Source of the DNA: SW-9-67-25 sp964471665
Lineage (GTDB): Archaea > Halobacteriota > Halobacteria > Halobacteriales > Haloarculaceae
Reading direction: 5' to 3'
Assembly: GCA_964471665.1 (NCBI GenBank)
Contig: CAYYHG010000050.1
Coordinates: 1-18,114 of the forward strand
DNA: 18,114 nucleotides
This document shows positions 12,733-18,114 of this stretch, one piece after another. The notes beneath the pieces were generated by a model. The model was not told where the DNA came from. It saw nothing but the letters and a program-made list of their open reading frames with translations, and ran no database searches. The position numbers were made by a program, and so were the translations under genes. Within the stretch, counting starts at the first letter, position 1. Every line of letters begins with the position of its first letter.

Positions 12733-12745
12733 GACTGTCCCAGTC
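12733..12745. terminator. Small hairpin between convergent gene ends
   Basis: GACTG-TCC-CAGTC is a perfect five-pair stem with a three-base loop, just past the stop of the glycerate kinase remnant on the minus strand and 75 bp after the SpeE-like gene. It may help end transcripts from either side; no T tract is present. Confidence 0.3.
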
Positions 12746-12928
12746 TCACCCCTCGACGACCAGCAGTCGCAGGTCCATGACGTTCGTCCCGGTCGGGCCT
12801 GTCTCGACCACGTCGTCGGCACACAGGAGCGCCTCCGAGGTGTCGTGCCGTCGCAGGTGGGTCCGGGGGTCGAGACCGCTCGCCCGCAACCGCTCCTCCG
12901 GACCCGTCGTCGCCGATTTTTCGGTGTG
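12746..12928 (-). pseudogene. C-terminal remnant of glycerate 2-kinase (MOFRL type)
   Basis: Translating the minus strand up to the TGA at 12746-12748 gives GPEERLRASGLDPRTHLRRH, then DTSEALLCADDVVETGPTG and TNVMDLRLLVVEG. The GPTGTNVMDLR ending is the hallmark of the MOFRL-type glycerate 2-kinase / hydroxypyruvate reductase family C-terminus. The frame is closed by a TGA at 12929-12931, and the remaining roughly 400 residues of the family are absent, since deoC ends at 12952. So about 52 recognisable residues survive of a gene probably deleted at its 5' side. It lies in the same orientation as deoC. A short translated peptide is unlikely, because no start codon precedes the homologous part in frame. 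Confidence 0.7.
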
Positions 12929-12951
12929 TCATGGGGAGAGAACCTGGTTTC

Positions 12952-13599
12952 TTACACCGACTCGTCGTCTCGCTCCCGGTACTCGCGGACGATGTCGTCG
13001 CCCCTGGAGGCACCGATCCGTTCGGCGCCGGCGTCGAACATCGCCTCCGCTCGCTCCCAGGAGCCGATACCGCCGCTGGCTTTCACGGGGAGGTACTCGC
13101 CCATGACTTCGACGTCGGGGACTGTCGCCCCGCCCTCGGAGAACCCGGTCGCGGTCTTGACGAAGGCGGCGTCGGCGTCGGCCGCGGCCCGGCAGGCCCG
13201 CCGGAGTTCATCTTCCGATAGCAGCGGCGCCTCGACGATGACTTTCACCGGGACGGACACGGTGGCGACGACGTCCTCGATGTCCGACTGGAAGGTCTCG
13301 TCGTCGCCGGCCTTGAGATAGCCGACGTTGGCGACCACGTCCACCTCCGCGGCGCCGGCTCGCCAGGCCGCCCGTGCCTCGGCGCACTTGGTCTCGGTCA
13401 CGTGCTGGCCGTGCGGGAACCCGACGACAGTAACCACGTCCACGTTCGGGGCGTACGCCACGCTGTCGGCGAGATAGCACGGTGGAACGCAGGCCCGCAT
13501 GCCCTCCCGGATTGCGGCGTCGAGCACCGCTGTCACGTCCGCCCGGGTCGTTGTCGGGCCGAGTACAGTGTGTTCGATCTGGGACGGGACCTCTTCCAT
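12952..13599 (-). CDS. deoC: Deoxyribose-phosphate aldolase
   Basis: DeoC cleaves 2-deoxyribose 5-phosphate to glyceraldehyde 3-phosphate and acetaldehyde in deoxynucleoside catabolism. The 215-residue TIM-barrel protein has the class I aldolase residues: Schiff-base Lys148 in FVKTATGFSEGGAT, the second Lys173 in VKASGGI, and Asp87 in EVDVVANVG, plus VVGFPHGQH. The length matches the archaeal family. The ATG at 13597-13599 is supported by a TATA-like AACTTTGAT at 13621-13629 on the minus strand; the longer frame to 13842 overlaps the divergent promoter. A uridine-phosphorylase-type gene lies 1.1 kb away, which fits nucleoside breakdown. The GGGCAG/CTGCCC arms at 13611-13616 and 13640-13645 flank the TATA element and may form an operator. 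Confidence 0.93.
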   Translation of the reverse strand: MEEVPSQIEHTVLGPTTTRADVTAVLDAAIREGMRACVPPCYLADSVAYAPNVDVVTVVGFPHGQHVTETKCAEARAAWRAGAAEVDVVANVGYLKAGDDETFQSDIEDVVATVSVPVKVIVEAPLLSEDELRRACRAAADADAAFVKTATGFSEGGATVPDVEVMGEYLPVKASGGIGSWERAEAMFDAGAERIGASRGDDIVREYRERDDESV

Positions 13600-13620
13600 A
13601 GGCCGGCTACGGGCAGGGGG

Positions 13621-13629
13621 ATCAAAGTT
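13621..13629 (-). promoter_or_regulatory. deoC TATA-like element flanked by 6-bp inverted arms
   Basis: AACTTTGAT on the minus strand lies 22-30 bp before the deoC ATG. GGGCAG (13611-13616) and CTGCCC (13640-13645) surround it symmetrically. The TATA call is moderate; the operator idea is weak because the arms are short. Confidence 0.4.
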
Positions 13630-13742
13630 CCCAGGTGCACTGCCCTGTGGCTGACAATCGACCCGGAAGCGACGCGTGGCGGCGAGAGACACTGGACCGG
13701 CAGTCGACCACTCCGACGAACGGGAGCCGTCGGCCGGAACTG

Positions 13743-13751
13743 TTTTTATTA
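13743..13751 (+). promoter_or_regulatory. TATA element of the DUF63 gene
   Basis: TTTTTATTA is the strongest AT-rich block in the divergent deoC/DUF63 gap and lies 22-30 bp before the ATG at 13773, which makes that ATG a leaderless start. Confidence 0.6.
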
Positions 13752-13772
13752 CACGAAGTGGAGTTGCCGGCC

Positions 13773-14642
13773 ATGCAGGTCCCGTTCGAAGGGTTCGTCG
13801 TCCCACCGACACTGTACACGGCGTGTCTGGTCGTGGGGACACTCGCTGTCGTGGCGATTCTCTCCCAGCTCCGGCCGCCAGTCACCGAACTGGTCGCCGT
13901 GGCGTTCGCCCCGTGGATGGTTTCGGGCGCTGCGTTGCACGTCTTCTACCAGCTCGGTGAGATCTACGGGAGGCAGGTCTACTCGCCGCTGGTCGAACCG
14001 TTCTTCTCGGCACCGGCCGTCTACCTGACGACGTTTCTCCTCATGGGTGTCGTCTGGATAGCGGCCGTGTTCTTCCACCGGATTACCAAGACCGACGCCG
14101 ACAGAACCGACTACGTCGCGCGGTATCTCGGCACGACGGGTGCCGGGATAATGATCGTCTTGATCGGGCTCACGGTCTGGCAGGGGCTCGATCCGCTCGT
14201 CGGCCCGATGGATCCGATCTTCCCGACGATCGGTCTGCTCGTCTCGCTTGCGGTTACGTTCGTCGTCTACCTCCTCGTCGGTCTGTGGCGGACCTACGTC
14301 GTCGCGGAGATGCGGTACGTCGGCGCGTTCGTGCTGTTCGCCCACGTCTTCGACGGCGTCACGACTGCCATCGGCGTCGACATCATCGGCACCGGCGAGC
14401 GGTCGGTCCTGCCCGCCCGCATCATGGATTTCGCTGCCGGCCTGCCCACTGCCCCGTACCTCGGGAGCGGCTGGCTGTTCATCCTCGTCAAGATCCTCGT
14501 CGCCGTGTTCGTCGTCGTGGTCTTTGCCGACTTCGTCCGCGAGGAACCCACCAGAGGGAACCTCCTGCTCGCGGTGATCGCGGCTGTCGGCCTCGGGCCG
14601 GGGGCGAACAACTTCCTGCTGTTCCTGCTCGGTGCCGGATGA
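13773..14642 (+). CDS. DUF63-family multi-pass membrane protein
   Basis: This 289-residue integral membrane protein has about seven helices, for example TLYTACLVVGTLAVVAIL, TTFLLMGVVWIAAVFF, IMIVLIGLTVW, IGLLVSLAVTFVVYLLVG, the VGAFVLFAHVFDGVTTAIGV segment, LFILVKILVAVFVVVVFADF and a terminal LLLAVIAAVGLGPGANNFLL. The HVFDGVTT and GLGPGANNFL motifs are characteristic of DUF63, an archaeal family without a known function. ATG 13773 is chosen from the TATA spacing; GTG 13758 and frames back to 13635 are open. It lies between deoC (divergent) and the nucleoside phosphorylase gene (39 bp downstream, same strand), so a link with nucleoside or deoxyribose uptake or use is conceivable but unproven. 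Confidence 0.85.
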   Translation: MQVPFEGFVVPPTLYTACLVVGTLAVVAILSQLRPPVTELVAVAFAPWMVSGAALHVFYQLGEIYGRQVYSPLVEPFFSAPAVYLTTFLLMGVVWIAAVFFHRITKTDADRTDYVARYLGTTGAGIMIVLIGLTVWQGLDPLVGPMDPIFPTIGLLVSLAVTFVVYLLVGLWRTYVVAEMRYVGAFVLFAHVFDGVTTAIGVDIIGTGERSVLPARIMDFAAGLPTAPYLGSGWLFILVKILVAVFVVVVFADFVREEPTRGNLLLAVIAAVGLGPGANNFLLFLLGAG

Positions 14643-14651
14643 GAGCCGGCC

Positions 14652-14659
14652 AGTTTTGT
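14652..14659 (+). promoter_or_regulatory. TATA-like element of the nucleoside phosphorylase gene
   Basis: AGTTTTGT lies 23-30 bp before the ATG at 14682, in the short gap after the DUF63 gene, so the phosphorylase can be transcribed on its own. Confidence 0.4.
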
Positions 14660-14681
14660 GTGCCCGCACCGAACGGCCGCC

Positions 14682-15428
14682 ATGGCGAACCAACCGCACC
14701 TGCTGGTGGGCGAGGGCGACCTCGCGGACGTCGCGCTCGTGCCGGGCGACCCCGGTCGCGTCGACCGCATCGCCGATCACTGTACCGACGCCGCGACGGT
14801 CGCCGGGAACCGGGAGTACAAACTCGTCAACGCCACCTACGAGGGACGCGAACTCACGGTCTGCTCGACGGGTATCGGCGCGCCGTCGGCGGCCATCGCC
14901 GCGGAGGAACTCCACGCGGTCGGCGTCGAGACCATCGTCCGCGTGGGCACGACCGGCGCGCTCCAGCGCGGGATCGAGATCGGCGACATGGTCGTCGCAA
15001 CCGGCGCAGCCAAGGACGAGGGAACCACCAAACGCTACGAGTCCGCGACCGTCCCCGCAGTGCCCGACTACGAGGTGCTCTCGGCGCTCGTCGACGCTGC
15101 CCGGGCCAGCGAACGGGGAACCAGCAGCGCAGGGGGACAGGTCCACGTCGGTCCCATCGCCACCGACGACGCCTTCTACGCCGAAACCGACGAGTACGTC
15201 GAGAACTGGGAGTCCGCCGGGTTGCTGGCCGTCGAGATGGAGGCAGCGGCGCTGTTTGCCCTGGCTCGCCGGAAGGGGATGCGTGCCGGTGCCATCTGCA
15301 CCGTCGACGGCAACCTCGTCGAGGGGACCCAGAAAGGCGAGACAGACGACGAGGAACTCCCCGAGAAAGCGAGGGACAACGTCGACCGCGCGATCCGGAT
15401 CACGCTGGACGCGGTCACAGAACTGTAG
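14682..15428 (+). CDS. udp: Uridine phosphorylase-type nucleoside phosphorylase
   Basis: The enzyme splits a nucleoside with phosphate into base and (deoxy)ribose 1-phosphate. The 248-residue protein has the PNP/UDP family 1 landmarks: VPGDPGRVDRI (phosphate loop, 20-30), STGIGAPSAAI (62-72), RVGTTGALQ (87-95), HVGPIATDDAFY, and the VEMEAAALFALA segment (184-195) that holds the ribose-binding Glu-Met-Glu. The HVGPIATDDAFY / KRYES pattern suggests uridine-type rather than purine specificity, though the base cannot be fixed from sequence. ATG 14682 is preferred; a frame to 14658 adds eight residues. Together with deoC nearby it suggests pyrimidine (deoxy)nucleoside breakdown to central carbon. 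It is convergent with the SDR gene over a 40-bp gap that holds a repeat remnant. Confidence 0.88.
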   Translation: MANQPHLLVGEGDLADVALVPGDPGRVDRIADHCTDAATVAGNREYKLVNATYEGRELTVCSTGIGAPSAAIAAEELHAVGVETIVRVGTTGALQRGIEIGDMVVATGAAKDEGTTKRYESATVPAVPDYEVLSALVDAARASERGTSSAGGQVHVGPIATDDAFYAETDEYVENWESAGLLAVEMEAAALFALARRKGMRAGAICTVDGNLVEGTQKGETDDEELPEKARDNVDRAIRITLDAVTEL

Positions 15429-15430
15429 AC

Positions 15431-15468
15431 GGTGTCGTCGAGCGTGACCGGGTGTGTAGCCGAGAGTA
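15431..15468. repeat. Right-end remnant of element I
   Basis: The stretch CGGGTGTGTAGCCGAGAGTAT (15449-15469, read with gaps) matches the right arm of copy 3, CGGG then CTTATAGCCGACAGTAT, at 17 of 21 positions. As in copy 1, the end is followed directly by a minus-strand TAA stop codon (15469-15471), here of the SDR gene. No convincing left arm remains. Confidence 0.5.
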
Positions 15469-16257
15469 TTACACCCCGCTTCCGCCGTCGACCGGGACGG
15501 TTGCCCCGTTGACGAAACCCGCGTGGTCACTCGAGAGGAACGTGACCAGTTTCCCCAGGTCCAGCGGATCGCCGGGTGCGTCGTAGGGGCAGTCCTCGAG
15601 GACCTCGGCCCAGGCCGCGGCGGGGTCGTCGTACCGGTCCTGTTCGACCAGGTCGACCAGCATCCCCTCCAGATCCTCGGTCTCGTGTGGCCCCGGGACG
15701 ACGGCGTTGACGCGAACGTCGGGGGCCAGGGCACCGGCCTGGGTCCGTGTGACGCCCTGGACGGCCCGGCCGAACGCGTTCGACACCGAGAATTCGTCGG
15801 CCAGGGCGGGGACTGCCGGGTTGGTCACGTTGACCACCGTGCCGTGTTCGGAGGCGTCGAGTTCGTCGTAGACCTCGCGGGTCGTCCAGACGACGCTCAT
15901 GAAGAGGCGGTCGAACGCCCGGAACCAGTCCTCGTCGGAGACATCCAGGAACGCCGCCGGTTCCAGCGGCCGGGGGCCAGTGACGAGGTGGTCGACGCGG
16001 CCGTACTGGTCGACGGTCTGTTCGACCAGCGCGCGGACGTGGCCAGGGTCGCGGACGTCCGCTTCGAGGCCGAAGATTTCCCCGTCGCCCAGCGCGTGGA
16101 GTCGGTCGCTCGCGTACGCGAGGTCGTCGAGGTTCGGGGCCGCGAGGGCGACCCTCGCACCCTGGCGCGAGAACGCCTCCGCGCAGGCGTGTCCCAGCCC
16201 GGTCGCGCTGCCCGTGACCAGTGCCACGTTGCCGTCGAGTCCGAGGTCGAGATCCAT
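15469..16257 (-). CDS. SDR-fold protein lacking the catalytic tetrad
   Basis: This 262-residue protein has a short-chain dehydrogenase fold: the dinucleotide motif TGSATGLG (15-22), EADVRD (65-70), a VNAVVPGPHETE segment after the active-site helix and the C-terminal FLSSDHAGFVNGATVPVDGG. The catalytic residues are replaced: the position of YxxxK reads Phe156-SVS-Asn160, the Ser position is in VVNVTNP, and NAG after the fourth strand is GPR. This resembles the BKR-like SDR subgroup known to lack a perfect tetrad, so activity is uncertain. The ATG at 16255-16257 has a TATA element 23-30 bp upstream; longer frames reach 16476 but add implausible residues. It is divergent from the SnoaL-like gene and convergent with the phosphorylase gene. 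Confidence 0.85.
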   Translation of the reverse strand: MDLDLGLDGNVALVTGSATGLGHACAEAFSRQGARVALAAPNLDDLAYASDRLHALGDGEIFGLEADVRDPGHVRALVEQTVDQYGRVDHLVTGPRPLEPAAFLDVSDEDWFRAFDRLFMSVVWTTREVYDELDASEHGTVVNVTNPAVPALADEFSVSNAFGRAVQGVTRTQAGALAPDVRVNAVVPGPHETEDLEGMLVDLVEQDRYDDPAAAWAEVLEDCPYDAPGDPLDLGKLVTFLSSDHAGFVNGATVPVDGGSGV

Positions 16258-16279
16258 GTCCGAACGGAGGATGACCAGG

Positions 16280-16287
16280 CCTAAAAC
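16280..16287 (-). promoter_or_regulatory. TATA element of the SDR gene
   Basis: On the minus strand GTTTTAGG lies 23-30 bp before the ATG at 16257, which supports that start over upstream in-frame ATGs. Confidence 0.55.
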
Positions 16288-16390
16288 GTTCATGCTGTCG
16301 GCGCTGCACAGCGGTGCACACGGGCACGCCAGGGCCGTCCGGGACGCGCGAACAATACCTGTCACTCTCGCGTACTTTTGTGTGTAGCAA

Positions 16391-16431
16391 CTATTATCAA
16401 CAGTCCCGGCCAACGCCAGGACGTGACGTCC
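16391..16431 (+). promoter_or_regulatory. Promoter region of the SnoaL-like gene with palindrome
   Basis: CTATTATC (16391-16398) is the only clear TATA-like block upstream of the ATG at 16467 and predicts transcription starting near 16420. GGACGT-G-ACGTCC (16419-16431) is a perfect 13-bp palindrome at that predicted start, positioned to act as an operator. The leader would be about 45 nt, unusual among the leaderless genes of this window. Confidence 0.45.
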
Positions 16432-16466
16432 AGTCTCCTGGGCTGGTACGTCAGTTCTGAAAAACG

Positions 16467-16898
16467 ATGTCACCACCAGACGAAAACAAGGATCTGATCC
16501 GACGATACCTGAACGCGTTCAACGAGAGAGACCGGGAAACCTTGCGCGAGCTACTCGCCGAGGACGTCGTCGAACACGGCGTCCACGAGGAACTCCACGG
16601 CCCCGAGGAGGTCATCGAGTTCCTCGACGCCCACTTCAAGACGTTCCCCGACTACTCGGGGGAAGCCGGCCTCGTCGTCGCCGAGGACGACGTCGTCGCG
16701 GTACAGTACACGGTCGAAGGCACCCACACGGGGGAGTACCAGGACATCGAGCCGACCGGCCACACCGTCGAGTGGACCGGACTCGCGATGTACCGGGTCG
16801 AGGACGACCGGATCGCCGAGATCTGGATCGAGGAGGACAGGCTCGGCCTCCTCCAGCAACTCGAAGTCGTCGAACCGCCGGGACACCTGCGGATCTAG
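16467..16898 (+). CDS. SnoaL-like (NTF2-fold) protein
   Basis: This 143-residue single-domain protein has the cone-shaped NTF2/SnoaL fold pattern: helix NKDLIRRYLNAFNERDRETLRELL, strand DVVEHGV, PEEVIEFLDAHFKTFPDYS, then strands VVAVQYTVEGTHTGEY, HTVEWTGLAMYRVEDDRIAEIWIEEDRLGLLQQL. The FPDYS and W-x-EED-x-x-GLLQQLG-like features are typical of SnoaL-type ester or polyketide cyclase-related proteins, most of which have unknown substrates. It is divergent from the SDR gene with a 209-bp promoter region. Its stop codon shares the tetranucleotide CTAG with the stop of the convergent GcvT/DmdA-like gene. No polyketide genes are nearby, so a cyclase role is not implied. Confidence 0.85.
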   Translation: MSPPDENKDLIRRYLNAFNERDRETLRELLAEDVVEHGVHEELHGPEEVIEFLDAHFKTFPDYSGEAGLVVAEDDVVAVQYTVEGTHTGEYQDIEPTGHTVEWTGLAMYRVEDDRIAEIWIEEDRLGLLQQLEVVEPPGHLRI

Positions 16899-18114
16899 TC
16901 GCTCTGTGCGTCCTCGCGGGCGTGGAGTTTCGCCTGTTCGCGGGCGCTGGGGTTGACCGAGGGCTTGAACGGCACCTCGGAGACCTTCGCGTAGACGGGG
17001 TCCTCGGCGTACTCGTCGGGCAGGTGGACCTGGAACTCGATGTCTGCGTCGGACGCGACGTCGTAGGCGCGGTCGTCCAGCGGGACGCCGAGCGGTTCGA
17101 GTTTCTCGGCGGGCACGAACGCGAGCGCGAGGTTGGTCTCCATTTCGGGATTGTGCCACGGCGAGGTGACGTAGCCACACTCCTCGCCCGTCTCGGGGTC
17201 CGAAACCAGCCAGAAGTCGGGGGCGTAGTCCTCGATGGGTTCGCCGGCCATCTTCAGCCCGACCATCTTGAGGTTGAACGGATAGTCCCCGTTCTCGATC
17301 TGTTCTTTCTGGGCTTCGAGTGTCTCCTTGCCGATGTAGTCGGCGTCCTTCTCGTCGGGCACCTGGTAGCCCAGGTTGACCTGGAACGGCGACGTCTCGT
17401 GGTCCATGTCCTGGCCCCACGAGAGGATACCCGCGGCGATCCGGCGGTGGTGTGCCGGTGCGACCTGCATCCCGCCGTGGTCGACGACGGTCTCGTGGAC
17501 GGGGTCCCAGACGGCGTCGGCGTTCTCCGTGGCGTCCCGCACGTAGATCTCGAAGCCCTTCTCGCCGGAGAAGCCGGTCTGGCTGACCAGGCAACTGACG
17601 CCGTTGATCTCCGCCTCGATCAGTCCGTAGTAGGGAACCTCGTGGACTTCCTCGCCCAGGAACTCCTCCATCACGTCGACCGAACGGGGGCCCTGGATCT
17701 GCATCGGCGCGACGTCGATCTCGTCGATCTCGACGTCGAAGTCCATCCCCACGTTGACCCCCTGGAGCCACTGCATCAGCGTCGAATCCGAGATCGAGAA
17801 CCAGAACTCGTCCTCCGCGGGCCGCAGGAGTACGGGGTCGTTGAGAATGCCGCCGTCCTCGTTACAGAGGATGACGTACTTGCCTTTCATCACGTCGATG
17901 TCGGTGGCGTCGCGCGTGATGACGTAGTTCGTGAGCGCCTCGGCGTCCGGGCCCTTCACCCGGATCTGGCGCTCGACCGCGACGTCCCAGAGGGTGACGC
18001 GGTTGACCAGCGCGTCGTACTCTTTCATCATGCCGCCGTCTTCGGGCTCTACCATCCCGCGCGGGTGGTAGATGCGGTTGTAGACCGTACACCGCCAGGC
18101 GCCGTTCTCGACGA
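16895..18114 (-). CDS. GcvT/DmdA-like tetrahydrofolate-dependent methyltransferase (N-terminus beyond window)
   Basis: The frame is open to the window edge, giving at least 406 residues; an internal ATG at 18055 is not the start because VENGAWRCTVYNRIYHPRG upstream is family-like. The protein has the aminomethyltransferase fold: LWDVAVERQIRVKGPDAEAL, MKGKYVILCNEDGGILNDPV with the conserved Asp, QIQGPRSVDVMEEF, QTGFSGEKGFEIYV, ILSWGQDMDHETSPFQVNLG and a C-terminal GYVTSPWHNPEM barrel. The VERQ, NDPV, QGPRS and LSWGQDMD...PFQ features resemble DMSP demethylase DmdA more than glycine-cleavage GcvT, but other methylated donors are possible, and no gcvH or gcvP is adjacent. It is convergent with the SnoaL-like gene, overlapping by four bases. 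Confidence 0.82.
   Translation of the reverse strand, partial: VENGAWRCTVYNRIYHPRGMVEPEDGGMMKEYDALVNRVTLWDVAVERQIRVKGPDAEALTNYVITRDATDIDVMKGKYVILCNEDGGILNDPVLLRPAEDEFWFSISDSTLMQWLQGVNVGMDFDVEIDEIDVAPMQIQGPRSVDVMEEFLGEEVHEVPYYGLIEAEINGVSCLVSQTGFSGEKGFEIYVRDATENADAVWDPVHETVVDHGGMQVAPAHHRRIAAGILSWGQDMDHETSPFQVNLGYQVPDEKDADYIGKETLEAQKEQIENGDYPFNLKMVGLKMAGEPIEDYAPDFWLVSDPETGEECGYVTSPWHNPEMETNLALAFVPAEKLEPLGVPLDDRAYDVASDADIEFQVHLPDEYAEDPVYAKVSEVPFKPSVNPSAREQAKLHAREDAQSD

Noticed and set aside
13749..15734. A 661-residue minus-strand frame across DUF63 and the phosphorylase gene
   Set aside because: It is antisense to two well-supported genes and its residues mirror their codon bias. It has no start context or motif.

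Overview
This window looks like haloarchaeal chromosome, with Haloarculaceae-like organisation; I cannot name the genus. The evidence is high G+C, strongly acidic proteins, TATA elements about 23-31 nt upstream of start codons with almost no leader, a Tat-exported PGF-CTERM surface protein, and an archaeal-type tRNA methylthiotransferase. It is mostly housekeeping and metabolic chromosome: there is no transposase, integrase, phage gene, CRISPR array, tRNA or rRNA. Most genes appear to be transcribed singly or in pairs.

Layout from left to right. The 3' end of trpE overlaps trpG (tryptophan synthesis). A metallo-beta-lactamase-fold hydrolase (minus) is divergent from a zinc-type medium-chain dehydrogenase, which overlaps a 73-residue two-helix membrane protein. 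An isopentenyl-diphosphate isomerase-like Nudix protein (minus) is divergent from a 64-residue zinc-ribbon protein. An Lrp/AsnC regulator (minus) is divergent from carA, with a perfect palindrome between them. Then follow an OsmC-family protein, an HxlR-type regulator, a CDF metal exporter, and a secreted seven-repeat beta-propeller anchored by a PGF-CTERM tail. Next come an e-MtaB-like tRNA methylthiotransferase (minus), divergent from a seven-helix protein fused to a spermidine-synthase-like methyltransferase domain, and a short C-terminal remnant of glycerate 2-kinase. deoC (minus), a DUF63 membrane protein and a uridine-phosphorylase-type enzyme form a small nucleoside/deoxyribose salvage neighbourhood. 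The window ends with an SDR-fold protein lacking the catalytic Tyr/Lys (minus), a SnoaL-like protein (plus), and the bulk of a GcvT/DmdA-like folate-dependent methyltransferase (minus) that runs off the right edge.

The most unusual content lies between genes. A family of 75-82 bp nested inverted repeats occurs at 1250-1327, 3294-3368 and 5836-5915, with a diverged copy in opposite orientation at 8073-8152 and a right-end remnant near 15431-15468. Their ends abut, or lie within a few bases of, stop codons. A second, related hairpin lies at 1151-1232 directly on the trpG stop, and a half copy of it is joined to the repeat behind carA. Arms change in compensating ways between copies, so the dyad symmetry seems to be what is kept. 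They could be 3'-end RNA structures (terminators, stabilisers or processing sites) at gene junctions, or a non-autonomous mobile repeat that settles at stop codons. Smaller points of note are active-site substitutions in TrpG, the IDI-like protein and the SDR protein, and several operator-like palindromes.
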